A DNA stretch of 64,000 nt from UBA8079 sp049601915 (GTDB lineage: Bacteria; Pseudomonadota; Alphaproteobacteria; UBA6615): contig JBMYRB010000005.1 in NCBI GenBank assembly GCA_049601915.1, forward strand, positions 62,001-126,000, in the 5' to 3' direction. The notes under the pieces are model-generated. The model was not told the DNA's origin and made no database searches. It saw only the letters and a list, made by a program, of their open reading frames with translations. This document shows positions 35,325-42,677 of the stretch, piece by piece; within the stretch, counting starts at the first letter, position 1, and each line of letters starts with the position of its first letter. A program made the position numbers and the translations under genes.

Positions 35325-36587
35325 CTAGCCCGCGGACGTTATCCGGTATTGGGCGACGGAGATATTTCCGGCGCGGAATCCGGCCTCGCAATAGCAAAGA
35401 TAATAGCGCCACAAGCGGCGGAAAGTTTCGTCGAAACCCTGGGCGGCGATCGTCGGCCAGGCGGCCTCGAAGGAAAGCCGCCACAGGCGCAGTGTCTCGG
35501 CGTAATCCCGCCCGAATGTTCGATTGTCCGAGATTTCCAGGCCCGCGTCGAATATTCCCTGCGCGAACCGTGTCGGGGAGGGCAACATGCCGCCGGGAAA
35601 CACCCGAAGCTGGATGAAGTCGGGCGATCGGCGATAGGCTTCGAACCGCGCTTCGTCGATTGTGATGACCTGCATACCAGCGATTCCGCCGGGTCGGAGC
35701 CGTGCTCTGACCACGTCGAAGAAGGCCGGCCAGTAGGCCTCACCGACCGCTTCGAACATTTCGATCGATGCGATCTTGTCGAACGTTCCCGACACATCGC
35801 GATAATCTTGCAAACGAACCTCGATCCGGTCGCTCAGGCCGGCGTCGGAGATTTTCTGGCGCGCCCATGCGGCTTGTGATGGCGACACGGTCAGTGCGGT
35901 GACGCGACAGCCGTATTGGGCGGCCACATGGATCGCAAACGCGCCCCAGCCGCAGCCGATTTCGAGCATGTGATCGCCGGGCTGGAGGTCCAGCATTTCC
36001 GCCAGCTGATCGAACTTGCGAATTTGTGCCGCGGTTACGGCTGTGCCCGAGCTGTTGCTGTCGGCATCGTGCTCGGCGTCGAAACAGGCGGACGAATAGG
36101 TCATGCTGGGGTCCAGCCATGCCGCGTAGAATTCATTGCCCAGATCGTAATGGGCGGCGATGTTCCGTCGGCTACCTCTGCGCGTATTGGACCGCAAACG
36201 CAGGTGCAGGCGACCGAGCATTCGTGCGGCGCCCATGGGTGAAAAATGGTTGCTCAACGCATCGAGATTCTTGGCGCCCAGCTCGATCACGGCCGTGAGA
36301 TCATCGCTTTCCCAATCGCCCGCAACATATGAATCCGCGAGGCCCAGTGCGCCGTTGAACAGGATGTGACGGGCGATGGTGTAGCGGTTGATCTTTATGG
36401 CGGCATCGGGGCCGTCGATTGGCCCCGTGGCGCGGACGCGACGTCCGTCGGGCAGTTCGATCGAGAGTTTTCCGGCCAACAGCTTCTCGGACAGGCTGTT
36501 CAGCGTGCTGGTCAGGAGGCGGGGGCCGATGGCGAGGCCGCGCGAACGGGGTTGAAGCGGAAAATCAGTCTGCGCGAACTGCGACAT
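35325..36587 (-). CDS. cfa: cyclopropane-fatty-acyl-phospholipid synthase-family methyltransferase
   Basis: A 420-residue Cfa-type enzyme. An N-terminal lipid-binding domain precedes a SAM methyltransferase core with NIAAHYDLGNEFYAAWLDPS and MTYSSACF near residue 150, motif I MLEIGCGWGAFAIHVA near residue 195, and FPGGMLPSP near residue 330. It adds a methylene from SAM across unsaturated phospholipid chains. In the sigma-E context a role in modifying membrane lipids under singlet oxygen is likely, and related Rhodobacter enzymes act in furan or cyclopropane lipid formation. ATG 36587 has GAGGAA eight bases upstream and overlaps DUF1365 by 23 bases. Confidence 0.93.
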   Translation of the reverse strand: MSQFAQTDFPLQPRSRGLAIGPRLLTSTLNSLSEKLLAGKLSIELPDGRRVRATGPIDGPDAAIKINRYTIARHILFNGALGLADSYVAGDWESDDLTAVIELGAKNLDALSNHFSPMGAARMLGRLHLRLRSNTRRGSRRNIAAHYDLGNEFYAAWLDPSMTYSSACFDAEHDADSNSSGTAVTAAQIRKFDQLAEMLDLQPGDHMLEIGCGWGAFAIHVAAQYGCRVTALTVSPSQAAWARQKISDAGLSDRIEVRLQDYRDVSGTFDKIASIEMFEAVGEAYWPAFFDVVRARLRPGGIAGMQVITIDEARFEAYRRSPDFIQLRVFPGGMLPSPTRFAQGIFDAGLEISDNRTFGRDYAETLRLWRLSFEAAWPTIAAQGFDETFRRLWRYYLCYCEAGFRAGNISVAQYRITSAG

Positions 36588-37401
36588 GGGAAAACTTCCT
36601 CGGATCGACAACGATCGACACCGGGTTTTCGGGCGGTGCTGTGTGGCGGACGAGCGGCGTGCGTTTAAGCCATAAACGCAGCGCGTCCCAATGGATACCG
36701 GCGATCACTTTGAGGGTCAAAAGCGGGTAGCGCAAGATGGTCGAGGCAAGGAATTTATCGTTCAGTTCGACCCGTCGTGCGTGCAGGGTCGCGGCCAGCA
36801 ATGGTCCGTCCCGGTCGCTTTCGCGAATGACGATGCTGACATCCGCACCAGGCGGTCGCAGCGTGATGTCATAGCGGCAATCCATCGGAATGAATGGCGA
36901 GACATGAAATACCTTGTCGAACCCGTGATGGAGGGTGGCTTCCGGGTCGTACGTACCGATTTCTTCAGACTCATCGTTTCGTTGACCCACCAGATAGGTG
37001 TGGGATTCACAGAAGGTGTTTGCCACCTGATACAGCACCGCCGTCAATCGGTTGTTATGGTCATGGCAGAAATAGACGCTGAGAGGATTGAACGCATAGC
37101 CGAGGATGCGCGGCAGACACAGGATGGATACCCGCCCGCCCGTCGGATCGATGCCGGCTGCCGACAACTGGGTATCCACCCATGCGCGCAGATCACTGCC
37201 GTCGCGCGGCCCGTGGTCGCGGTCGTGGAAACTGAACATTGCGGCCCTGTTGTGGGCAAAAAGCCGGGAGCCGCGGTCCAGATCATCGACCTCGTCCAAG
37301 TCGAGCAACAGATAGAAGACACCGTAGCGCAGTCGATGCGCGCGCGGCCGATGCCGGGCATGCACCACATGACCGGTGAAGGCTGTCGATCGTCGTGTCA
37401 T
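36565..37401 (-). CDS. DUF1365 family protein
   Basis: A 278-residue DUF1365 protein: GHVVHARHRPRAHRLRYGVF at the N-terminus, LCLPRILGYAFNPLSVYFCH near residue 100, and KVFHVSPFIPMDCRYDITL near residue 170 are the hallmark segments. Biochemical role unproven; it is almost always found between an FAD oxidoreductase and a Cfa-like methyltransferase, as here. Both ends overlap neighbours (four bases with the FAD gene, 23 with cfa), so the three are translationally coupled. Confidence 0.92.
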   Translation of the reverse strand: MTRRSTAFTGHVVHARHRPRAHRLRYGVFYLLLDLDEVDDLDRGSRLFAHNRAAMFSFHDRDHGPRDGSDLRAWVDTQLSAAGIDPTGGRVSILCLPRILGYAFNPLSVYFCHDHNNRLTAVLYQVANTFCESHTYLVGQRNDESEEIGTYDPEATLHHGFDKVFHVSPFIPMDCRYDITLRPPGADVSIVIRESDRDGPLLAATLHARRVELNDKFLASTILRYPLLTLKVIAGIHWDALRLWLKRTPLVRHTAPPENPVSIVVDPRKFSHVAVRAD

Positions 37402-38786
37402 TCGGCAGCCGTCGCGTAACTGGTCATGTCGTTCGCCGAAATGTTTGCCGTGACGTGGATGCGGCTCGAGGGATCGGACAGCGACCAGGGGCGCATCTGA
37501 CCCCCCAGGGCCTCCGCGACGGCAAGCCCGGATTGAAGAGCATCCTCGTGAAAACCGTATCCGAAGTAGCTGCCGCAGAACCATGTGTTGTGCGTGCCCT
37601 GCAATGACCAGAGTTCGGGTTGCGCCGCCAATGCGCCGCTGTCGAACATCGGGTGGTCGTACTCGAACGTGGCGACCGGATTCGTCGGCGGACGTTTGGG
37701 GTTCAAGGTGATGAATACATCCTCGTGGGCGTTGAGTCCCTGCAGACGATTTAGCCAGTAGCTGACCTGCGGCGGCCCGTTGTGGGTACCACCGCCTGTC
37801 GACGTGGCGGCACCGACCTCGCCAACATAGTTCCAGCTCGCCCAGACCGAACGTCGCCGTGGCATCTGCGTCGCATCCTTGTGCAGGTAGGTTCGGTTTC
37901 GCGTGTAGGGAATGGCGCCGAGCAGGGTGCGCTCTTCCGCCGTGGGGTCTGCCAGTAGCCGCAGGGCCTGATCTGCATGGGTGGCGATCACCGCGTGGTC
38001 GAAATCATGGACCCGCCCATGGTTGTCCGTGACCGACACACCGCCCGCGCGCCGGGTGATTCCGGCGACGCCCAGGTTTCGGTGAATGCGATCGGCGAAG
38101 GATGCGGTCAGCCGGTCGACATAGGTGCGGCTGCCGCCGGTTACCGTCCGCCATGTGGGCCGGTTGCGAAGTTCGAGCAACCCGTGGCTTTCGAAGAAGC
38201 GCACAAAGGCCTCTGCCGGGTAGGCGCGCATGTCTTCGGCGCTCGACGACCAGATGGCCGCCCCCATGGGGAGCAGATGATCTTCCACAAAGGCGCGCCC
38301 ATAGTTGCCGTGCGACAGATACTGGCCCAGCGACAGGCCGGCAAGTGCGCCGGCGGACAGATCTTCGGGAGCGATAGCATAAAAGCGTCGCAGGTCGGCA
38401 AGCATCGACCAGAAGCGTGGCCGGGCAAGATTTCGCCGCTGACCGAACAGGCCGTTGGGTGCGTCACTGGAGTATTCCAGTCGCCCGCCGTCGAGCGATA
38501 CCGCGAAGGACATGCCGCTTGATTGGGTCGGCACGTCGAGATGGCGAAAGAGCGCCACCAGGTTCGGATAGTTTCGCTCGTTGTAAACAATAAAACCCGT
38601 GTCCACGGGTGTGTCCCGACCATCCAAGGTTACGCGGCGCGTGTTCGCATGCCCACCGGTCCAGCCGGCGGCCTCGAACACGGTGACCTGATGGTACCGC
38701 GAGAGCTGCCACGCCGCCGACAGCCCCGCGACTCCGGTGCCGACGACCGCGATGTTGAGCACATGGTGGTGCGGAGACTCTGGCAT
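37398..38786 (-). CDS. NAD(P)/FAD-dependent amine-oxidase-like oxidoreductase
   Basis: A 462-residue flavoprotein. The dinucleotide-binding motif IAVVGTGVAGLSAAWQLSRY starts near residue 11, the acidic Glu (TVFEAAGWTGGHA) at the end of beta-2 binds the FAD ribose, and a desaturase-like substrate domain follows. The C-terminal FAD contact is NTWFCGSYFGYGFHEDALQS GLA. This class sits with DUF1365 and Cfa-like genes in sigma-E regulons. It is first in its operon and has a TGATCT-N18-TAGAA promoter about 40-70 bases upstream. Confidence 0.92.
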   Translation of the reverse strand: MPESPHHHVLNIAVVGTGVAGLSAAWQLSRYHQVTVFEAAGWTGGHANTRRVTLDGRDTPVDTGFIVYNERNYPNLVALFRHLDVPTQSSGMSFAVSLDGGRLEYSSDAPNGLFGQRRNLARPRFWSMLADLRRFYAIAPEDLSAGALAGLSLGQYLSHGNYGRAFVEDHLLPMGAAIWSSSAEDMRAYPAEAFVRFFESHGLLELRNRPTWRTVTGGSRTYVDRLTASFADRIHRNLGVAGITRRAGGVSVTDNHGRVHDFDHAVIATHADQALRLLADPTAEERTLLGAIPYTRNRTYLHKDATQMPRRRSVWASWNYVGEVGAATSTGGGTHNGPPQVSYWLNRLQGLNAHEDVFITLNPKRPPTNPVATFEYDHPMFDSGALAAQPELWSLQGTHNTWFCGSYFGYGFHEDALQSGLAVAEALGGQMRPWSLSDPSSRIHVTANISANDMTSYATAAE

Positions 38787-38828
38787 GAGCAGCGGGTCCG
38801 GGGTGTGTATTGGTACCTTGACGTCTGT

Positions 38829-38857
38829 TTCTACGCTGATTCGGCGGTCCTAGATCA
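38829..38857 (-). promoter_or_regulatory. candidate sigma-E promoter for the FAD oxidoreductase-DUF1365-cfa operon
   Basis: On the minus strand: TGATCT (complement of 38852-38857), an 18-base spacer, then TAGAA (complement of 38829-38833). Each element differs by one base from TGATCC-N18-TAAGA. It is divergent from the rpoE promoter, with the two -35 elements 26 bases apart. Confidence 0.72.
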
Positions 38858-38883
38858 CGCGCGGCGAAATTTGCGCAAAAGAG

Positions 38884-38913
38884 TGATCTGAGCTCCGGCG
38901 GGCGGCGTACGAA
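38884..38913 (+). promoter_or_regulatory. candidate autoregulatory sigma-E promoter of rpoE-chrR
   Basis: TGATCT (38884-38889), an 18-base spacer, then TACGA (38908-38912). One mismatch in each element against TGATCC-N18-TAAGA. Autoregulation of rpoE-chrR by sigma-E is established in Rhodobacter. The distance to the predicted ATG at 39110 leaves a leader of about 190 bases, so translation may start further upstream in frame. Confidence 0.7.
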
Positions 38914-39109
38914 GGGTTGAAGGAAATTACTGATGCACGTCGAAACCCTCCATATCGATGACATAAAACCCCTGCGGACGCCCTGTGCACGTTCCGCTGC
39001 GGCGTTTCCTCCCTTGGTTTCGAACGGCGTGGCGCGTAGAACGTCTGGAACAGAACATGCAGCGGGACATCCAGCGGCATGGCTCGCAGCGAAGAAAGTG
39101 ACTGCAAGA

Positions 39110-39664
39110 ATGCAAAATGGGGGCCCGGATTGGAGCAAAGTGCTGTGTGCCGTGGCCGAACGGGACAAGGCGTCTTTCTCCAGCCTGTTCCGGCATTTCG
39201 CGCCGCGGGTGAAGTCCTACATGCTGCGTCTCGGTTCGGATGATTCCCAAGCCGAGGACTTGGCCCAGGAAGCCATGGCAACCGTCTGGCGCAAGGCGGG
39301 ACAATATGATCCCGCGCGCGCTGCCGCGTCCACCTGGATATTCACCATCGCGCGAAACCTGCGCATCGATGCCTTCCGGCGCACCAATCGCCCGGAGCTC
39401 GATCCCGAGGACCCGGCGCTCATTCCCGATGCGCCACCTCAGGGGGATGCGGTTGTCGAGCAGAAACAAAACGCCGCGCGCATTCGTGCGGCGTTGGCCA
39501 AGCTGCCCGAAGAGCAACGCCAAGTGCTGCATATGTCTTTCTTTGACGAGAAAACCCACAGCGAGATCGCCGAGAGCCTGGGTCTCCCGCTCGGCACCGT
39601 GAAGTCCCGCATCCGATTAGCCTTTGGGCGAGTGAAGGCGTCCATCGGTAACGCAGAAGAGTAA
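39110..39664 (+). CDS. rpoE: ECF RNA polymerase sigma factor RpoE (ChrR-partnered)
   Basis: A 184-residue ECF sigma factor. Region 2 is seen in FSSLFRHFAPRVKSYMLRLG, DLAQEAMATVWRKAGQYDP and STWIFTIARNLRIDAFRR. Region 4 holds the HTH EEQRQVLHMSFFDEKTHSEI followed by LGLPLGTVKSRIRLAFGR. A frame extension of about 59 codons upstream is open to 38933; ATG 39110 is chosen because it begins the normal ECF length, though GTG 39098 or the far start cannot be excluded. It is inhibited by the ChrR protein encoded seven bases downstream. Confidence 0.93.
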   Translation: MQNGGPDWSKVLCAVAERDKASFSSLFRHFAPRVKSYMLRLGSDDSQAEDLAQEAMATVWRKAGQYDPARAAASTWIFTIARNLRIDAFRRTNRPELDPEDPALIPDAPPQGDAVVEQKQNAARIRAALAKLPEEQRQVLHMSFFDEKTHSEIAESLGLPLGTVKSRIRLAFGRVKASIGNAEE

Positions 39665-39670
39665 TTGCCC

Positions 39671-40342
39671 ATGACCATTCACCACCACCCTGACGATGAA
39701 CTGCTCGTTGCCTATGCGGCCGGCGAACTCGATGAGGCCTGGTCACTTCTGATCGCAACCCACACCGCGCTCTGCCCGGCCTGCCGGTCGCGGGTGCATG
39801 CGGCCGAGAGTCTCGGTGCCGCGCTGCTTGAGGATGCAGTCCCTGCCGCGATGTCCGACGATTCGCTGGAGAAGACCCTGGCCATCGCGACGGACACCGA
39901 CGATGCTTTTGATGATGCTGCTGTTTCAGCGCGCGCAACCGTAAGTCCGGGTGACGCTCCCGTCCTGCCGCAACCGCTGCGTGATTATGCGGGCGGCGAT
40001 GTAGACGGGCTCAAATGGCGGCGCCTCGGATCGAGCGCGTTCCACATCCCGCTGGTCGCGCGGCGCGGCGCGCCGACAGCACGGTTGTTCCGCATTCCCG
40101 CCGGTACGGCGGTGCCCGAACATGGCCATAACGGCCTAGAGTTGACGATGGTCCTGGCGGGCAGCTTTGTCGATGCCGATGCACGGTTCGCGCGTGGCGA
40201 CGTTGAGACCGCCGACACCGATGTGGAGCATCAGCCCGTGGCCGAGGCGGGCACGGACTGTATCTGCCTCGTTTTGACCGACGCGCCGCTCCGCTTCCGC
40301 GGGCCCATTGCACGTCTGGTGCAGCCGTTTATCGGTATCTGA
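39671..40342 (+). CDS. chrR: zinc-binding anti-sigma factor ChrR
   Basis: A 223-residue ChrR-type ASD/cupin protein. The N-terminal zinc anti-sigma domain has His in HHHPDDELLVAYAAGELDE and the HxxxCxxC motif THTALCPACR near residue 38. The C-terminal cupin has RIPAGTAVPEHGHNGLELTM VLAGSF near residue 140, giving the second zinc site. In Rhodobacter, singlet oxygen releases sigma-E from ChrR. It immediately follows rpoE. Confidence 0.94.
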   Translation: MTIHHHPDDELLVAYAAGELDEAWSLLIATHTALCPACRSRVHAAESLGAALLEDAVPAAMSDDSLEKTLAIATDTDDAFDDAAVSARATVSPGDAPVLPQPLRDYAGGDVDGLKWRRLGSSAFHIPLVARRGAPTARLFRIPAGTAVPEHGHNGLELTMVLAGSFVDADARFARGDVETADTDVEHQPVAEAGTDCICLVLTDAPLRFRGPIARLVQPFIGI

Positions 40343-40418
40343 CGCTGCCGCTTTGCCATCGAACAGGCTCGCGCAGAAGCCGCGCTGGGGCTAGTTAGGG
40401 GCGCATGTCGCGTGGCGG

Positions 40419-40458
40419 GCGCTCGTAGCTCGGTCGGATAGAGCGCGGTATTCCTAAC
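40419..40458 (+). pseudogene. 5' half of a tRNA-Arg(CCU)-like gene (remnant)
   Basis: Sequence from 40419 shows an acceptor-like heptamer, a good D-arm (TAGCTCGGTCGGATAGAGC) and an anticodon region TATTCCTAAC, closely matching the 5' exon of the complete tRNA-Arg at 40630. After the anticodon the match ends in AT-rich DNA with no T-arm. It looks like a broken copy, such as an integration-site scar. Confidence 0.6.
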
Positions 40459-40629
40459 AGGTTACTCCATGCTTCTAATATAAAAATATCATTATAATCA
40501 ATGTGTTATATATTTGGTATTGCCGCATTTTAATATGTGAATGGTTTGTTTATTTTTAAGTGTCTGATGCAAAGATAGAAACCTTCCTTGTATTGCACCT
40601 CCAGAACAATGACGGTATTGATCCAGAGT

Positions 40630-40920
40630 GGACCCGTAGTTCAGTCGGATAGAACGCCAGATTCCTATGATTGGGTGCCACAGGGGAAATCCTGTGAGTA
40701 GAACCGCTCAAAAACGGGGAAACCTGTAAAATGGCAATCCCGTGCCAAGCACCGAAAGGTGAAGGTGTAGAGACTTGACGGGTGGCATCTAACCCAGCTT
40801 CGGTTGGTATGATGAAGGGAAAGTCCAGCGCACGAACATTCCTCATACGGAGGGATGGCAACGAAAGTTGTAGTGTGATGAATCTGGAGGTCGCGTGTTC
40901 GAATCACGCCGGGTTCACCA
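40630..40920 (+). tRNA. tRNA-Arg (anticodon CCU) split by a group I intron
   Basis: Exon 1 (40630-40666) and exon 2 (40881-40920) together form a 77-nt tRNA. The acceptor stem GGACCCG pairs with CGGGTTC (one G-U). The D-stem is GTTC/GAAC, the anticodon stem is CCAGA/TCTGG with loop TTCCTAA (CCU at 34-36), and the T-arm contains GTTCGAATC. The discriminator A and encoded CCA end at 40920. The intron lies after U36, inside the anticodon loop, the same place as the known Agrobacterium tRNA-Arg(CCU) intron. The tRNA reads AGG codons. Confidence 0.93.
40667..40880 (+). ncRNA. 214-nt self-splicing group I intron (IC3-like)
   Basis: The intron starts after exon U36 and ends with G880 (omega-G), as group I splicing requires. 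U36 can form the canonical U-G wobble with G40673 in P1 (CCU with GGG at 40673-40675). Core elements are visible: GGCAATCCCGTGCCAAGC (P4-P6 region, 40733-40750), GTGTAGAGACTTGACGG (P7/R element, 40765-40781) and GAAGGGAAAGTCCAGCG (S element, 40814-40830). Tetraloops CCGAAAGG and CTTCGG lie in side stems. There is no internal endonuclease ORF; open frames across it are chance. Confidence 0.9.
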
Positions 40921-41078
40921 CTCCTCCCCCCTACATCGTCCAGAGATGAGTTCTAAAGGGTGTTCCTGATCTCTCTGGTATGACCAATCACAAAGACCCT
41001 TATCGTGTGTCCCGACCCTCGAGGGGGTTAAGTGATTCGACGTCGTTTATTCGTTTTCCAATACACCGATAAACGACC

Positions 41079-41330
41079 TTACGGGAACATCCCTTCACAC
41101 ACATTTTCGGTGGTCTTCTTGGCTTTAGGTTTATATCGAGAAATCAGGGATGAGATCGTCTTATCCTCGTTTCGATTAAACTCATAATCAGGATCAAGTG
41201 GTGTGAGATAGGTCTGACGTTTCTCTGTCGCAATGATCTTCCTAGAAATCGCAAGATTGTTTGACCCACGTTTCGGGTAAGACGTTCCACCACCGAACCC
41301 TGCCCTTCCGCTCGCTGGCCTAGGCGCAAC
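41079..41330 (-). pseudogene. lower-GC protein-coding fragment, probably remnant of an acquired gene
   Basis: One minus-strand frame reads GFGGGTSYPKRGSNNLAISR, then KIIATEKRQTYLTPLDPDYE, FNRNEDKTISSLISRYKPKA and ends CEGMFP at TAA 41079-41081. It has protein-like composition and codon use unlike the GC-rich surroundings, but no start codon in good context. No family was recognised. It lies between the intron tRNA and the amidohydrolase gene, where a mobile element may once have inserted. The rest of 40921-41347 shows nothing else identifiable. Confidence 0.4.
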
Positions 41331-41347
41331 ACGCGAATGAGCCGCAG

Positions 41348-42460
41348 CTAGCGTGTCGCGATCACGGCGACGGGGCCGCCGCCGTCGGGGCCCTGATGTT
41401 CCGCCCCGCCGGACACGAAAACATCCGTGCGCCCCACGGCCGCCGCCACCATACCGCCCACGACGGCGCGGGCGTGCCGGGTCGCGTTGATGTCGCTATC
41501 ATCGATCATGATATGGCGGTTGCCGCGGATCTCGCCGGTCGTCGCCGGTTCGGCCTTGCACAGCACGGCAGCGAGCCGCGCCTGGCTGGCGTCATCCAGC
41601 TGCGGCGGTGAGCCCAGACCCGCACCTTCGATGGCACGCCACAGAGCAGGCGCGTCGATCGCATCCTGCATGACGTCATGGGCGATGACCTTGTCGCCCG
41701 CCCACGCGGTCGAATTGCCGAGCACGATGATCTCGCAATTGAGAAGCTCGACGCCGGCCGAAGCGCTGGCCCGACTGGAAAACAGCGACCAGTCGCTATT
41801 GATGGCTGCCTCGGTGACCTGGTTCTCGCTGAGCTCGCCCAGCGCCAGCGCCGCGCCGAGCGCGGAGGCTCCCCGGGTAAATCCCATTGACGCGTAGGTG
41901 TCCTCGGTGACGACCGCCTGCCCGCGCGTGTGAGCATCGGCGATGCGCTCCGAGGTCAGAAGGGGACACTTCACTTGTGCGAAATGCACGTCGTCGGCGG
42001 ATTCAATTCCCGCAGTTGTCATGGCGCGCCGGAAAGCCTCGGCGGTCTCCTCGACCATGGTCATGCGGCCCTGCTCCTCAGGCAGGAAATCGCGGGTGAA
42101 CGCCGTGCCGACGGCGAGGGTCGGCAGCCCGCTCACCGGGTGGTCGTCCGGGTGCTCGCGTACGCCGACGATCAGCAGGTGTGGCGACAGGCCTCCCTCG
42201 GTGCCGCCCGACATCACCATGGCGACACGTTCGGCGACCTCGTCACGGCTGCAACCGAGCCGTTCGGCGAACATGTACGTCAGCATGTCGACGGAATAGG
42301 CGCGGGTGAAATCGTTGACGCAACCATTGCCCTCCGTCTTGCCGAAGATGGCAACGACTTCTTCTGGCGCGATGGCACCGCTGTCGAACAGGACTTCGAG
42401 CGATGCGACATCGCCGGGATCTCGCGTGGGCACGCGGAGAACAAGGGTCTCTCGGGTCAT
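41348..42460 (-). CDS. ring-opening amidohydrolase (barbiturase/cyanuric acid hydrolase family)
   Basis: A 370-residue protein of the AtzD/barbiturase (Toblerone) fold, built of three repeated units, each with a Lys-Ser pair. Family marks: IFGKTEGNGCVNDFTRAYSV near residue 40, MVMSGGTEGGLSPHLLIVG near residue 80, and the C-terminal SGGAEHQGPDGGGPVAVIAT. It hydrolyses cyclic ureides such as barbiturate or cyanurate. Next to an NCS2 nucleobase permease and a urate operon, barbiturase or a related pyrimidine or purine ring opening is the more likely role (inference). ATG 42460 has AGGTGG eight bases upstream. Confidence 0.88.
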   Translation of the reverse strand: MTRETLVLRVPTRDPGDVASLEVLFDSGAIAPEEVVAIFGKTEGNGCVNDFTRAYSVDMLTYMFAERLGCSRDEVAERVAMVMSGGTEGGLSPHLLIVGVREHPDDHPVSGLPTLAVGTAFTRDFLPEEQGRMTMVEETAEAFRRAMTTAGIESADDVHFAQVKCPLLTSERIADAHTRGQAVVTEDTYASMGFTRGASALGAALALGELSENQVTEAAINSDWSLFSSRASASAGVELLNCEIIVLGNSTAWAGDKVIAHDVMQDAIDAPALWRAIEGAGLGSPPQLDDASQARLAAVLCKAEPATTGEIRGNRHIMIDDSDINATRHARAVVGGMVAAAVGRTDVFVSGGAEHQGPDGGGPVAVIATR

Positions 42461-42625
42461 TTCGGTTTCCACCTGGTTTCATGCGTTGGGCGTTGGTTTG
42501 TGGTTTCGTTGTGGCGGGATGCCGGACACAACGGCGCGGAAACCGAAGTGTCCGTCTTGTGCGTCATGGATTGCAAGTGACGGTCCGGTGCGTGCATGCA
42601 TCGATTTCGGCAGACCCGTCCAAGG

Positions 42626-42654
42626 AAAAGCCCCGGCGACCTGCCGGGGCTTTT
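42626..42654 (-). terminator. bidirectional-looking terminator after the NCS2 permease
   Basis: A 12-bp stem (AAAAGCCCCGGC at 42626-42637 with its complement at 42643-42654) has a 5-base loop, giving a T-run on both strands. It lies 24 bases past the permease stop (minus strand) and separates it from the amidohydrolase gene, which would then need its own promoter in 42461-42625. Confidence 0.88.
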
Positions 42655-42677
42655 CTGTGCAGATATGTGTTCGGCGA

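Noticed and set aside
40556..40907. Short minus-strand open frames over the intron tRNA
   Set aside because: The stretch is explained fully by tRNA exons and group I intron structure.
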